From Empedobacter sp036647415 (GTDB lineage Bacteria > Bacteroidota > Bacteroidia > Flavobacteriales > Weeksellaceae), in NCBI RefSeq assembly GCF_036647415.1, contig NZ_JAVXKG010000016.1, forward strand, positions 1 through 64,000: a DNA stretch of 64,000 nucleotides. Reading direction: 5' to 3'. The stretch's first letter is position 1; every line of letters begins with the position of its first letter. Below, piece after piece: positions 52,612 through 61,977 of the stretch. The translations under genes were made by a program, and so were the position numbers. Below the pieces are notes generated by a model. It was not told where the DNA came from and did no database searches. It saw only the letters and a list, made by a program, of their open reading frames with translations.

Positions 52612-53808
52612 TTAAAAAGTCGTATTGGTTAAAACTGCATACGAAAATGTTAACACAGACAGTATTGTACCTATCATAAAAATAGTATATGTAATGCTCA
52701 ATAATCTGTATTTACGTTCTAATACCTTTCCCAAAAAGTATAAATCACGCGTTAAAGAATTGTATAAATAATCTCTATCTTTCATCAATTCTTGCATTGC
52801 TTCTTCATAAGACTCTAATGACATTTGATAAAAATTACCAAAAAATAACAAGTTCACTTTTTTCTGTTTAACATCTTCTTCGTTAAAACTTTCGTAAGTT
52901 ACATTAGGTTTTGTTGCTAAAATCGCGAAAACGATAGAAACAACACTAGAAAACAACATAACAATTGAAGGCAATAAAAGATATTCATTTTTAGGAGTTG
53001 CCAATTTCGGAATCAATGTAGAAAGAGCAATCGAAATTACAATCGCATTTACAGATAATAAAATATTGGCTTTACTATCTGCAATATCACTTAGTCTGGT
53101 ATGATTATTTAATGTTACACGAAATAAAGTGTCAACGCCTCTGTCGGGCTGTTGCATTTTATCGTTTTTTTTCTTTTTTAACTCAAATTTATTTGGAACA
53201 TCTCCTATTAATTCTATTTCTTTGATTTTATTTTGTGTGTAAATCAGATTATTTTCTTTCCCTTTTTGCCATAAATCTTTGGCAGAATCAGTATAAAAAT
53301 GATGTACATTTAAAAAGAAATTTCTGTTCTCTAAATTCCATTCATAATCAGAAAATTCTTTCTCACAAACTTTTGCTATTTCATCTCTCAAAAGCTCCGA
53401 AATTTTAGGATATTCTTCCTGACCTAGATGATAATTATCGGCATCTTTTATAATAGATTCTTCAATATTTCTGGGCGTGTAATTAATCTTAGTAGACAAG
53501 ATATACGCAACTACATTTGCTATAAAATCTTCTGAAAAATTAATAGATTTTAAATACTCACTTGCAATTTTTGCGCTCTCATCTTCATGTCCTTGTACTG
53601 TTTTTGTATAACCTGTATCGTGAAACCAACCCGCAACTATTAACTGTTCTTGTGTTTCAACCAAAATTTGTTCGTTTGTACATAAAATTTTAATTGCTTC
53701 AACAACTTTCACAGTATGCATAAAATTATGATACGTAAAATCCAAAGAAAGATTATCTTTGAATAAATTAAAAACATAGTTTTCTATTTTTGATAAGGCC
53801 GGATTCAT
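52612..53808 (-). CDS. HD phosphohydrolase fused to a Pycsar-effector-type membrane domain (HD-PycTM)
   Basis: A 398-residue protein. The HD domain (1 to about 170) has ligands His27 or His31 in YHNFMHTVKV, the His63-Asp64 pair in GWFHDTGY, and Asp in IIKDADNYHLG. Residues about 225 to 398 match the Pycsar effector/DUF5706 layout: LNNHTRLSDIADSKANILLSVNAI, two spans (about 250 to 300), an amphipathic middle and a last span. PycTM domains are cyclic-pyrimidine-triggered membrane effectors in phage defence. No cyclase gene is adjacent. It is divergent from the metallophosphoesterase gene with a 24-base gap. Confidence 0.8.
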   Translation of the reverse strand: MNPALSKIENYVFNLFKDNLSLDFTYHNFMHTVKVVEAIKILCTNEQILVETQEQLIVAGWFHDTGYTKTVQGHEDESAKIASEYLKSINFSEDFIANVVAYILSTKINYTPRNIEESIIKDADNYHLGQEEYPKISELLRDEIAKVCEKEFSDYEWNLENRNFFLNVHHFYTDSAKDLWQKGKENNLIYTQNKIKEIELIGDVPNKFELKKKKNDKMQQPDRGVDTLFRVTLNNHTRLSDIADSKANILLSVNAIVISIALSTLIPKLATPKNEYLLLPSIVMLFSSVVSIVFAILATKPNVTYESFNEEDVKQKKVNLLFFGNFYQMSLESYEEAMQELMKDRDYLYNSLTRDLYFLGKVLERKYRLLSITYTIFMIGTILSVLTFSYAVLTNTTF

Positions 53809-53832
53809 TACGCGCTTTTAAAGCATAAATGT

Positions 53833-56800
53833 ATGAAATTATTACCAACACAAAACATTAAAAAACTGAATTATCCATTTTTGGCTTTAGTCGGTTCTTG
53901 TTTATATATGACATCTTGTGCGACACAGCATCCACAGTATGGGCAACATATAAAAAATGAGAAAGTACAAAACGTCGAAGGGAAAAAAATTCAATCAATC
54001 TACTTAATCGGTGATGCAGGAAATTTAGATAATCCAAAGAAAAAACAAACTTTAGAAAATTTAAAATCCGAATTGAGTAAAGCTGACTCTGCTTCATATT
54101 TATTTTTTTTAGGAGACAATGTTTATGAAAATGGGATTCAACCAGATTCTACCAAATCAGACTATACGACTAGCCGAAATAAGCTACAATTACAAATCGA
54201 TTTAGCGAAATCTTTTAAAGGAAAAACTTTATTTATTCCAGGAAATCACGATTGGCGAAATGGTTTAGAAGGATTAAAAGAGCAAGAAAAAATAGTTAAA
54301 AAACAACTTACAAATAAAAAATCTTTTCTACCAAAAGACGGCTGTCCTATAGATAAAATTAATGTAAATGATAGTATCGGAATTATTGCGGTAGATTCTG
54401 AATGGTATTTACAAGATTGGGATAAACATCCTGGACTTAATGAAAAATGTGATGTAAAAACACGCGAGGCATTTTTTGAGGAATTAGAATCTCAGTTAAA
54501 TAAATACCAAAATAGAACGACTATTTTGACGATGCATCATCCATTATATTCAAACGGAACTCATGGTGGTCAATTTGATCTGAAAAAGCAAATTTATCCT
54601 TTGGGCGATTATTCTAAAATTCCGTTACCAATCATTGGATCATTTATTAATTTATTAAGAAGCACAACAGGGCTTAGTCCTCAGGATGTTAATAATTATA
54701 AATACCGAGAAATGGCTTCTCGTATTGCAACATTAATCGAAAATAGAAATAATGTAATTGTTGTTTCTGGACACGATCATAATTTACAATACATCCAAAA
54801 TAATAATGTAAAGCAGATTATTAGTGGTTCTGGCTCTAAAAGTGAATCAGCAAAAGCTGTCGGTAAAAATGATTTTTCTTACGGAGATAATGGTTTTGCT
54901 ATTTTAGATTTATATGATAATGGCGCATCTAAAGTTAACTTTTATGGTTTTACAGAAACTGGCATTGACTTATTACTTTCTAAACAAGTAACAGAAAAGA
55001 AAAAAGAGTATTTGGCACAAGTTTACGATGATAAAAAAATGCCAAAGAAAAAAGAAACATCTGTTTATCCACAAGAAAATACACAAAAATCTGATCCGTA
55101 TAAATTCTTTTTTGGACGACATTATCGCAAAACTTACGGACAAACGATTAGTGCAAATACAGTTAATCTTAGCGAATTATACGGCGGCTTAACTCCTGTA
55201 CGAAAAGGAGGTGGTCACCAAACACAAAGTTTACGATTAACAGACAATAAAGGTCAGGAGTATAATATGCGTTCGGTGAAGAAAAGCGCAACTCAGTTTA
55301 TACAACAAGTTGCTTTCAAAAATAAATATGTTGCAGATGAATTTGAAAACTCATTTACAGAAAAATTTTTGATGGATTTTTATACCACAACACATCCATA
55401 TTATCCTCTAGCAGTTGCTGATATGATGAAACCGATTGGTATCATGCATTCTACTCCAAAATTATATTATGTACCAAAACAAGAAGCGTTAAAAGAATAT
55501 AATGAGTATTTTGGCGACGAATTGTACATGATAGAGGAACGCCCTATGTCTGCTTATCAAGAAGGTGTTTTCGGAACACCAAAAGATATTGTAAGTACAG
55601 ATGACATGTTAACTGCCATTCAAAAAAACAAAAATATTATTGTCGACAAACAAGCCTACATGCGTGCACGTTTGTTTGACATGTTGGTTGGAGATTGGGA
55701 TAGACACCAAGACCAATGGCGTTGGGGAATTTATGAAGACAAAGGTCAAACGATTTATAAACCAATTCCACGAGATAGAGATCAGGCTTTTCCTAGATAT
55801 GATGGTTTATTTTTCAAGGTTATTATGGGAATTCCACCTTTGCGTCACATGCAAGATTACAAAGATGATATAAAAAACATAAAATGGTTTAACAGAGAGC
55901 CTTATCCGTTAGATTTAGCTATTTTAGAATCATCTGATCTTGATGGATGGAAAAAAGAAGCTCGCTATATACAAGAACATTTGACGGATGAAGATATTAG
56001 AAAATCTTTCGAATTAATTCCCGAAGAAGCTAAGCAAGATTATGATAAAGAAGTAATTCATAATATTATTGAGCGTCGTGAAAAATTAGAAAAATTCGCA
56101 GAAGAATATAATAAAACTCTTCGAAAACTAATCATTTTAAAAGGTACAAATGAAGATGATAAATTTATTGTAACGCGTTTACCTAAAGGAAAAACAAATA
56201 TAAAAATCTATTCAGGAAAAGATAGTACATTAATATTTGATGAAGAGTTTACGAAAAAAGAAACGAAAGAAATTCGTGTCTATGGTTTAAATGGTAAAGA
56301 TCAATTTATAGTTGATGGTAAACCAAATCATGCCATTCTAACACGACTTATTGGTGGTGTTGATGATGATATTTATGAAGTAAAACGATCTAGTCGAATA
56401 AAAGTTTATGATTATGCAAACGGTAGTGATGCTTCTGAATCTACTTTTTTAACATCAAAAAACTTTGTAAACGACTACGAAATAAACACTTACGATTACA
56501 CACAACCAAAGTATAACTTTTTCACAATGTTGCCTAATATTGGTTACAACCCTGATGATGGTATAAAAATTGGTCTTTCACCAACGTATACTGTCAATGG
56601 TTTTGATCGTAAACCTTATTCTCAGCGTCATAATTTGCAATTAAATTATTATTTTGCAACAAGTGGTTGGGAAGCGAAATACAAAGGTACCATTATGAAA
56701 GCGCTTGGTAAATGGAACTTGGATCTGAATGCGGCTTACACCAGCCCTACTTTTAGTACAAACTTTTTTGGATTAGGAAACGAAACCATTAATAATGATG

Positions 56801-57558
56801 AACAAAAAGGAATGGATTATAACCGTGTTCGATTAGAAAGTTATAGTATTGGTCCTTCTATTTTTAAGATATTAAACAACAATGGTCGTTTAGATTTTTC
56901 TGCGATTTACAGCTATGTTAAAATAGAAGAAAATAAAGATCGAATTGTAAGTGAACAAAATATCGGTATAAATAGAGATGTTTTTAAAGGTCAAAATTTT
57001 GGAGAAATTGGTGCTAAATATGTTTTCAAGAATTACGATAATGCATCATTGCCAAAATTAGGAATGACATTTTTAGCAAATGCAAAATGGATTTCTAATT
57101 TATCAGAATTTCAACGCAATCATTTCTATACCGAATTAAACCTTGGTTTTACTCATAAAATTTCAGCAAATGGTAGATTAACAGTAGCTTCTATGCTGAA
57201 AGGTAAAGCAGTTTGGGGAAATTTTATGGAATTTTATCAAATGGCAAATTTAGGTGGTGATCAAGATTTGAGAGGTTATCGTTTAGGAAGATTTGTAGGT
57301 GATAAAGTCTTTTTACAAACATCTGATTTACGTTTTGACGCCTTAAGATTTACAGCAGTTGTACCAATGCGTTTAGGCGTTTTTGTTGGTGCAGATTATG
57401 GTAGAGTATGGCTAGATGGTGAAGACTCAAACAAATGGCATTCATCTATGGGTGGTGGAATTTGGATAAACGGAGTTCAATCTGTGACAGCTACATTATC
57501 ATATTTCAAAGGAGAAGATCCTGGCAGAATAGTAATTGGAATTAACTTCGGTTTCTAA
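53833..57558 (+). CDS. Very large metallophosphoesterase-beta-barrel outer membrane lipoprotein
   Basis: A 1241-residue protein. A lipoprotein signal ends at LYMTSC (Cys29). The metallophosphatase domain (about 50 to 380) has GDAGNLDN, GDNVYENG, GNHDWRNG, MHHPLYSNG and SGHDHNLQ, all five calcineurin-like motifs. A middle region (about 420 to 830) includes DWDRHQDQWRWG and IPRDRDQAFPRYDG and resembles a kinase-like or CotH-type fold only faintly. The last 350 residues look like a BamA/surface-antigen barrel (DQDLRGYRLGRF, terminal IVIGINFGF). It probably carries a phosphatase on the outer membrane. The substrate is unknown. Confidence 0.8.
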   Translation: MKLLPTQNIKKLNYPFLALVGSCLYMTSCATQHPQYGQHIKNEKVQNVEGKKIQSIYLIGDAGNLDNPKKKQTLENLKSELSKADSASYLFFLGDNVYENGIQPDSTKSDYTTSRNKLQLQIDLAKSFKGKTLFIPGNHDWRNGLEGLKEQEKIVKKQLTNKKSFLPKDGCPIDKINVNDSIGIIAVDSEWYLQDWDKHPGLNEKCDVKTREAFFEELESQLNKYQNRTTILTMHHPLYSNGTHGGQFDLKKQIYPLGDYSKIPLPIIGSFINLLRSTTGLSPQDVNNYKYREMASRIATLIENRNNVIVVSGHDHNLQYIQNNNVKQIISGSGSKSESAKAVGKNDFSYGDNGFAILDLYDNGASKVNFYGFTETGIDLLLSKQVTEKKKEYLAQVYDDKKMPKKKETSVYPQENTQKSDPYKFFFGRHYRKTYGQTISANTVNLSELYGGLTPVRKGGGHQTQSLRLTDNKGQEYNMRSVKKSATQFIQQVAFKNKYVADEFENSFTEKFLMDFYTTTHPYYPLAVADMMKPIGIMHSTPKLYYVPKQEALKEYNEYFGDELYMIEERPMSAYQEGVFGTPKDIVSTDDMLTAIQKNKNIIVDKQAYMRARLFDMLVGDWDRHQDQWRWGIYEDKGQTIYKPIPRDRDQAFPRYDGLFFKVIMGIPPLRHMQDYKDDIKNIKWFNREPYPLDLAILESSDLDGWKKEARYIQEHLTDEDIRKSFELIPEEAKQDYDKEVIHNIIERREKLEKFAEEYNKTLRKLIILKGTNEDDKFIVTRLPKGKTNIKIYSGKDSTLIFDEEFTKKETKEIRVYGLNGKDQFIVDGKPNHAILTRLIGGVDDDIYEVKRSSRIKVYDYANGSDASESTFLTSKNFVNDYEINTYDYTQPKYNFFTMLPNIGYNPDDGIKIGLSPTYTVNGFDRKPYSQRHNLQLNYYFATSGWEAKYKGTIMKALGKWNLDLNAAYTSPTFSTNFFGLGNETINNDEQKGMDYNRVRLESYSIGPSIFKILNNNGRLDFSAIYSYVKIEENKDRIVSEQNIGINRDVFKGQNFGEIGAKYVFKNYDNASLPKLGMTFLANAKWISNLSEFQRNHFYTELNLGFTHKISANGRLTVASMLKGKAVWGNFMEFYQMANLGGDQDLRGYRLGRFVGDKVFLQTSDLRFDALRFTAVVPMRLGVFVGADYGRVWLDGEDSNKWHSSMGGGIWINGVQSVTATLSYFKGEDPGRIVIGINFGF

Positions 57559-57567
57559 TAAATACAA

Positions 57568-57600
57568 AAAAAATAACCTTCAATAGAAGGTTATTTTTTT
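57568..57600. terminator. Bidirectional terminator overlapping the next gene's stop
   Basis: A stem AAATAACCTT with AAGGTTATTT plus A and T runs. The right arm contains the stop codon of the minus-strand gene at 57591. Confidence 0.85.
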
Positions 57601-58001
57601 TGCACATATCTCTTAATATCTTGCATCATATTAATCCATTTTATTTCTGAATGTGATCGTTCGTATTCATCTGCAAAATCTTTCGATTCTATTGATAAAT
57701 AAGTATAATTACCAGAAGGTTTCAAACTAAAAATCACTTCAATTTCGTGGTTTGAGTTTTGCTTTTTATAATTGTAACGCAAACGTTCGTCTTCTAAAAT
57801 TGACGTGATAAAAGCTTCATCAATAATGGTTTCTCCATTTAGTTGAGATTCAAATTTTATCTTCTCTCCTACTTTCCAGTCATTACAAGTCATTTTTGTA
57901 TTCTCAAAACACGCAGCAAATTCTTGCTCATCTACCAAAACTTTCCAAATATCTTGTGGTGTAGCTTCTATCGAGATATTTAATAAAACTATATCGCTCA
58001 T
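57591..58001 (-). CDS. SRPBCC / START-like domain protein
   Basis: A 136-residue soluble protein of the AHSA1/SRPBCC type. ISIEATPQDIWKVLVDEQEF and the DWKVGEKIKFESQLNGETIIDE strand pair are typical of hydrophobic-ligand or stress-linked START-like domains. It follows the GAF gene by three bases, so both form one operon. Its stop codon lies in the shared terminator. Confidence 0.75.
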   Translation of the reverse strand: MSDIVLLNISIEATPQDIWKVLVDEQEFAACFENTKMTCNDWKVGEKIKFESQLNGETIIDEAFITSILEDERLRYNYKKQNSNHEIEVIFSLKPSGNYTYLSIESKDFADEYERSHSEIKWINMMQDIKRYVQKK

Positions 58002-58004
58002 TTT

Positions 58005-60323
58005 CTAATCTTTTAATTCAATATATTTTGTTACTTCTTTTCTATAATTTATCGAAGCTCTAATTGCTAATAAACCATTTATTCCCTGCAAATCATTCAC
58101 TTCTAAATATTCGATATCATCTTTCAAATAATTTTCAGCAATCAATAATTTAAAATATTCTGCGTATTCTTCACGTAAAACATCTTCCGTATAAATTACA
58201 CAAATTTTACCTGGTTGATTTATTCTTTCTGTTGAATCTTTTATAAATGCTTTACTTATTCTTTTCTTAATTATTTCGTATTTAGCATTATTGTAACCAT
58301 TTACATCAAATCGTTTTTCATCTAATTTAAAAATAATATCCAACGTGTTATTTGTTGCTAAAATTAATGAAGCTACATCTATTTCTATCGGAACTTTTTC
58401 ACGAATATTATTATAAGCTTGCTCTAACGCTAGGTTTGCTTGCAATTGCCAAAATCTTATTTTCTTAACATCTTGATAACTAAATTTTTTCTGAGGCGCA
58501 ATACTTCTTCCAACATATAAATTATAATCAATTCCATCTGTTTTGAAACGCTCATAATAATGTGGAAAAATATTTTGAGCATCTAGTTGAAAAATATCTA
58601 ACTTATTTGATAATAAAGAATTGATCATCGAAATTGATTGATCAAATTTTTTGCGTTCGATGTAAAATAAACCCGTCGTAGAATCTAATTTTTCTAGATA
58701 TTCTGTAATAATAGATTTTTCATCTTCTTTTACATATTTTGGAATTTCGGGATGAATATTTATCGCGATATAATCAAATAATTCGCTCTCAAAATAAATT
58801 TTATCAACATTATGTATTCGTTCCGAAAAATCTTTTAATTGGTCAATATATTCTAAAAACTTATCTTTTTGTGTACGTCTAAAAAGTTCTTCGCATATTT
58901 GTATCAAATAATCAAGTTGATTTTTATAATCAATACGCATACAATTATTCCGAATGAAAGATGAATTTCTAACATCTATTTCGCCATATATTGGATACAC
59001 ATTCTGAAAAGAAACCTGAGATTTAGGCTTACTATTTGTGATATGCACCAAATGTTCGCGCGCTTTTTCTCTAAATTTCCAATCTACACTTGGATGCAAT
59101 GACGTATATTCAGTCTGAATGTAAGCATTAATCTGATTCTCAAATTCGACAGAATAACGGTAAATAGATTCTTCTAAAAGTGGAGTAAATTCTCGTAATA
59201 AATTCGCATTAACACGATTAAAAACACCCGATTTTTTAGATGCAATTTCTAAAATTCCTAAACAATCATCTCCATTTTTAAGTGGATAAAGTATCAAACT
59301 TTTGTAACCTTTTTCTGAAACAATTTTCAATAATTTATCTTCTGGTTGCTTCTCTAACATAGAATCTACATTAGAAATTACATAATAATCTGATTTACTG
59401 ATTTTATTTTCGAGATGAACACATGCTACTTCATCCATTTGAAAATCATTTTTACTATTTAGCAATAAACTCGTAGTCATGTGCTGCAACGGGCTATTTT
59501 CTAATAAACTGGTTTCTGAATTATAAATAGAAAAACCAAGCTCCAAATCGCCAAGTTTGAAAATAGATTTTAATGCTGAAGTTATATCAAGCTTTACCAA
59601 ATCAAATGGTTCGCCATAAGTCAATAATTTACTTTTCAATTTTGATAAAGCAATTTCGGTCGTATTATCAAAAAACGAAACTAAATTAAATCCTTTTGCA
59701 ATCCATGATTGTAGCGGAATATATTTCATCCAAAGAGCTGTGTCTTCGTATTTGTTTAGTAATTCTTCTATCTGATCTTCAGATAATTCATACTTTTCAT
59801 CTGTCGGAAAAATTGAAAAATAATCATGATTAATGTCTGTTCCTAGATAGATTTTATATCCCTCATCATTAATTATTTCTAATTGATTTGACATTGCGAG
59901 ATATAAATTTTTATTGTAATATTTTGACAAAATAAAACAACAACAAATCTTGTAAATGTTATCATAATCAAGATCCGAATACGTTAGTTTTAGTTTCGAA
60001 TGTTTGTTATGTAATAATTCTTTTAAACGATCTGTCGCAAATATAAATTTATCTGTAAAAGGAAAAGTTATTGCCTTTAAATTATTCTTTATCAAAGGTT
60101 TTGGAATAATTTTATCGATAATTGGCTCTACATCTTTTACTAATTTTTCAAATTCTTCAAAAGTTTCTACACCATTTATTAGTTCTGGCTTTGTTTCTTT
60201 CAAATAATCTAAAAACACTTTAAATTCTCCAAAATTATATTCAGAATTTTCTAATTCTTCAATCAAAGAACTGAAAGAATAGACTATTTTTAAGGGTAGT
60301 TTATCTATAAAATTAGCAGTCAT
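58005..60323 (-). CDS. Large GAF-domain protein
   Basis: A 772-residue protein without membrane spans or signal peptide. A GAF-like segment can be seen at about residues 260 to 390 (LLLNSKNDFQMDEVACVHLEN, then SLILYPLKNGDDCLGILEIASKKSGVF). No kinase, cyclase or DNA-binding motif could be found in the long helical remainder. From memory, similar long GAF proteins occur in flavobacteria with unknown function; signalling through a bound small molecule is a guess. It is the first gene of a pair with the START-like protein. Confidence 0.68.
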   Translation of the reverse strand: MTANFIDKLPLKIVYSFSSLIEELENSEYNFGEFKVFLDYLKETKPELINGVETFEEFEKLVKDVEPIIDKIIPKPLIKNNLKAITFPFTDKFIFATDRLKELLHNKHSKLKLTYSDLDYDNIYKICCCFILSKYYNKNLYLAMSNQLEIINDEGYKIYLGTDINHDYFSIFPTDEKYELSEDQIEELLNKYEDTALWMKYIPLQSWIAKGFNLVSFFDNTTEIALSKLKSKLLTYGEPFDLVKLDITSALKSIFKLGDLELGFSIYNSETSLLENSPLQHMTTSLLLNSKNDFQMDEVACVHLENKISKSDYYVISNVDSMLEKQPEDKLLKIVSEKGYKSLILYPLKNGDDCLGILEIASKKSGVFNRVNANLLREFTPLLEESIYRYSVEFENQINAYIQTEYTSLHPSVDWKFREKAREHLVHITNSKPKSQVSFQNVYPIYGEIDVRNSSFIRNNCMRIDYKNQLDYLIQICEELFRRTQKDKFLEYIDQLKDFSERIHNVDKIYFESELFDYIAINIHPEIPKYVKEDEKSIITEYLEKLDSTTGLFYIERKKFDQSISMINSLLSNKLDIFQLDAQNIFPHYYERFKTDGIDYNLYVGRSIAPQKKFSYQDVKKIRFWQLQANLALEQAYNNIREKVPIEIDVASLILATNNTLDIIFKLDEKRFDVNGYNNAKYEIIKKRISKAFIKDSTERINQPGKICVIYTEDVLREEYAEYFKLLIAENYLKDDIEYLEVNDLQGINGLLAIRASINYRKEVTKYIELKD

Positions 60324-60393
60324 ATTTTAAGGTATAAATGACGAAAAGACTACCAAAAATAGTAGCCTCTGTAAATTTATGAATTTTAATAAA

Positions 60394-61149
60394 TTAACGC
60401 GTAAATATTAAAGTTTCTTGAGTAGATAGATTTTCATCAAAACGATAATTGTCTACATTATATGCTTTTACTTCATCTAATGTTTGTACATTATTTTCTG
60501 CACAATATCTCGCCATTGCTCCACGTGCATGTTTAAAATACATCATTATTTTCTTAAGTTCTCCGTTTTTATAATCTTGAAATTCGACATCGATAACAGG
60601 AGCTTTTAATTCTTTTCTATTCAAAACCTTCGCATATTCATGACTTGCTAAGTTCAAAATGAATTCACCTTTTTTTAGTTTTGAATTTACAAAAGGTGTC
60701 AAAATTTCTTTCCAAAAACCATATAAATTCTTTGATCCGTTGACATCAAGCTTTGATCCCATTTCTAAACGATAAAGCATTATTTTGTCCGAAGGGCGTA
60801 AAATACCATACAAGCCCGAAAGTAAAAATGCATTTTTGTTAAGATAATCAATTGCATTTTCGTCTAATGTTTCTGCATTCAAACCTCGGTAAACTTCACC
60901 TTTAAATGCTAAAACAGCAGGAATAGCTTGCTTTGCGCTCGGTTTTATATTCCACGTATGGTTACGTTCGACATTCATATCTGCAATCTCTCTCGAAATT
61001 TTCATTAATTTTTCTAGATCATTTGCATTCATTTCTTTCATTACACTCATTACCTCTTGCGAATAATCTAGAAACTGTGGCGTAGTTGCTTTCCACTTTG
61101 CATTTGTTTCTAAACTCATCATTTTAGCTGGAGAAAGTAATATTTTCAT
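60394..61149 (-). CDS. yaaA: Peroxide stress protein YaaA
   Basis: A 251-residue protein from ATG 61149 (MKILLSPAKMM). GLNAETLDENAIDYLNKNAFLLSGLYGILRP and NLASHEYAKVL are YaaA/UPF0246 marks; GARGAMARYCAEN (here KHARGAMARYC) is also typical. YaaA lowers free iron and protects DNA during hydrogen peroxide stress in Escherichia coli. It follows the Sua5/YciO gene by 21 bases on the same strand. Confidence 0.9.
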   Translation of the reverse strand: MKILLSPAKMMSLETNAKWKATTPQFLDYSQEVMSVMKEMNANDLEKLMKISREIADMNVERNHTWNIKPSAKQAIPAVLAFKGEVYRGLNAETLDENAIDYLNKNAFLLSGLYGILRPSDKIMLYRLEMGSKLDVNGSKNLYGFWKEILTPFVNSKLKKGEFILNLASHEYAKVLNRKELKAPVIDVEFQDYKNGELKKIMMYFKHARGAMARYCAENNVQTLDEVKAYNVDNYRFDENLSTQETLIFTR

Positions 61150-61170
61150 TGTCAAAATTTCTTAATTGTC

Positions 61171-61791
61171 TTATAAATAATCTTCTATATTACCCTTACC
61201 TTCACGCAATACTTCTACTCCGTCTGTCATATCAACAATTGTAGATGCGACATTATCTCCATAACCACTATCAATTACGGCGTCTACTAACTTATCCCAT
61301 TTTTCATAAATTAATTCAGGATCAGTTGTATATTCTACAATTTCATCTTCATCATAAATAGATGTAGATGCAATAGGATTTCCAAGTTTTTCTACAATCA
61401 TTTGAGGTACAATATGATCTGGAACACGAATACCAACCGTTTTTTTACCTTTATACGCTGTTGGCAAGTTTTTAGATGCGTTCATAACAAACGTAAACGG
61501 TCCTGGTAATGCACGTTTCAAAATTCTAAACGTTCCATTATCAATAGGTAATGTGAAATGTGAAAGATGGCTTAGGTCATTACAAACGATAGAAAATTGA
61601 GATTTATCTAATTTTACACCTTTTATACGTGCCAATTTTTCCATGGCTTTTAAATTTGTTATATCGCAACCTAACCCATAAACGGTATCCGAAGGATAAA
61701 TAATTAAACCTCCATTTTTTAAAATTTTAACCACTTGATCAATCGCTTTTTCTTGTGGATTTTCTGGGTGAATTCTGATATATTCTGCCAT
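61171..61791 (-). CDS. Threonylcarbamoyl-AMP synthase family protein (Sua5/YciO/YrdC)
   Basis: A 206-residue YrdC-fold protein. KNGGLIIYPSDTVYGLGCD binds the nucleotide, followed by KSQFSIVCNDLSHLS, LPGPFTFVM and VGIRVPDH. By length and the SQFSIVC motif it is nearer to YciO than to full Sua5. It may supply threonylcarbamoyl-AMP for t6A synthesis with TsaE, but YciO proteins can differ in function. Confidence 0.83.
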   Translation of the reverse strand: MAEYIRIHPENPQEKAIDQVVKILKNGGLIIYPSDTVYGLGCDITNLKAMEKLARIKGVKLDKSQFSIVCNDLSHLSHFTLPIDNGTFRILKRALPGPFTFVMNASKNLPTAYKGKKTVGIRVPDHIVPQMIVEKLGNPIASTSIYDEDEIVEYTTDPELIYEKWDKLVDAVIDSGYGDNVASTIVDMTDGVEVLREGKGNIEDYL

Positions 61792-61806
61792 TTTTTATCG
61801 TTTATA

Positions 61807-61814
61807 CAAAGGTA
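61807..61814 (-). promoter_or_regulatory. TAnnTTTG element upstream of the Sua5/YciO gene
   Basis: TACCTTTG on the minus strand lies 15 bases before the ATG at 61791. It would start the Sua5-yaaA transcript. Confidence 0.45.
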
Positions 61815-61928
61815 CGAATTTGGCATCAATAATAAACTTCTTCAAATTGTTGTTTTTGATAGGTTAATTGGTAAAATTGATGAATAATCGTATTGATTGA
61901 ACTATTTATTTCATTTTATAACACAAAA

Positions 61929-61956
61929 AAAACTGCATATCGAGATATACAGTTTT
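61929..61956 (-). terminator. Terminator after the carbamoyltransferase gene
   Basis: A 12-base-pair stem with one mismatch (AAAACTGCATAT with ATATACAGTTTT) and a four-base loop lies about 20 bases after the stop codon, with an A run on the left. Confidence 0.75.
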
Positions 61957-61977
61957 ATGATTTTATTTTAGAAATAA

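Noticed and set aside
52612..53808. A full Pycsar defence operon.
   Set aside because: Only the effector-like half is present. No nucleotide cyclase is adjacent, and the neighbours are housekeeping or envelope genes.
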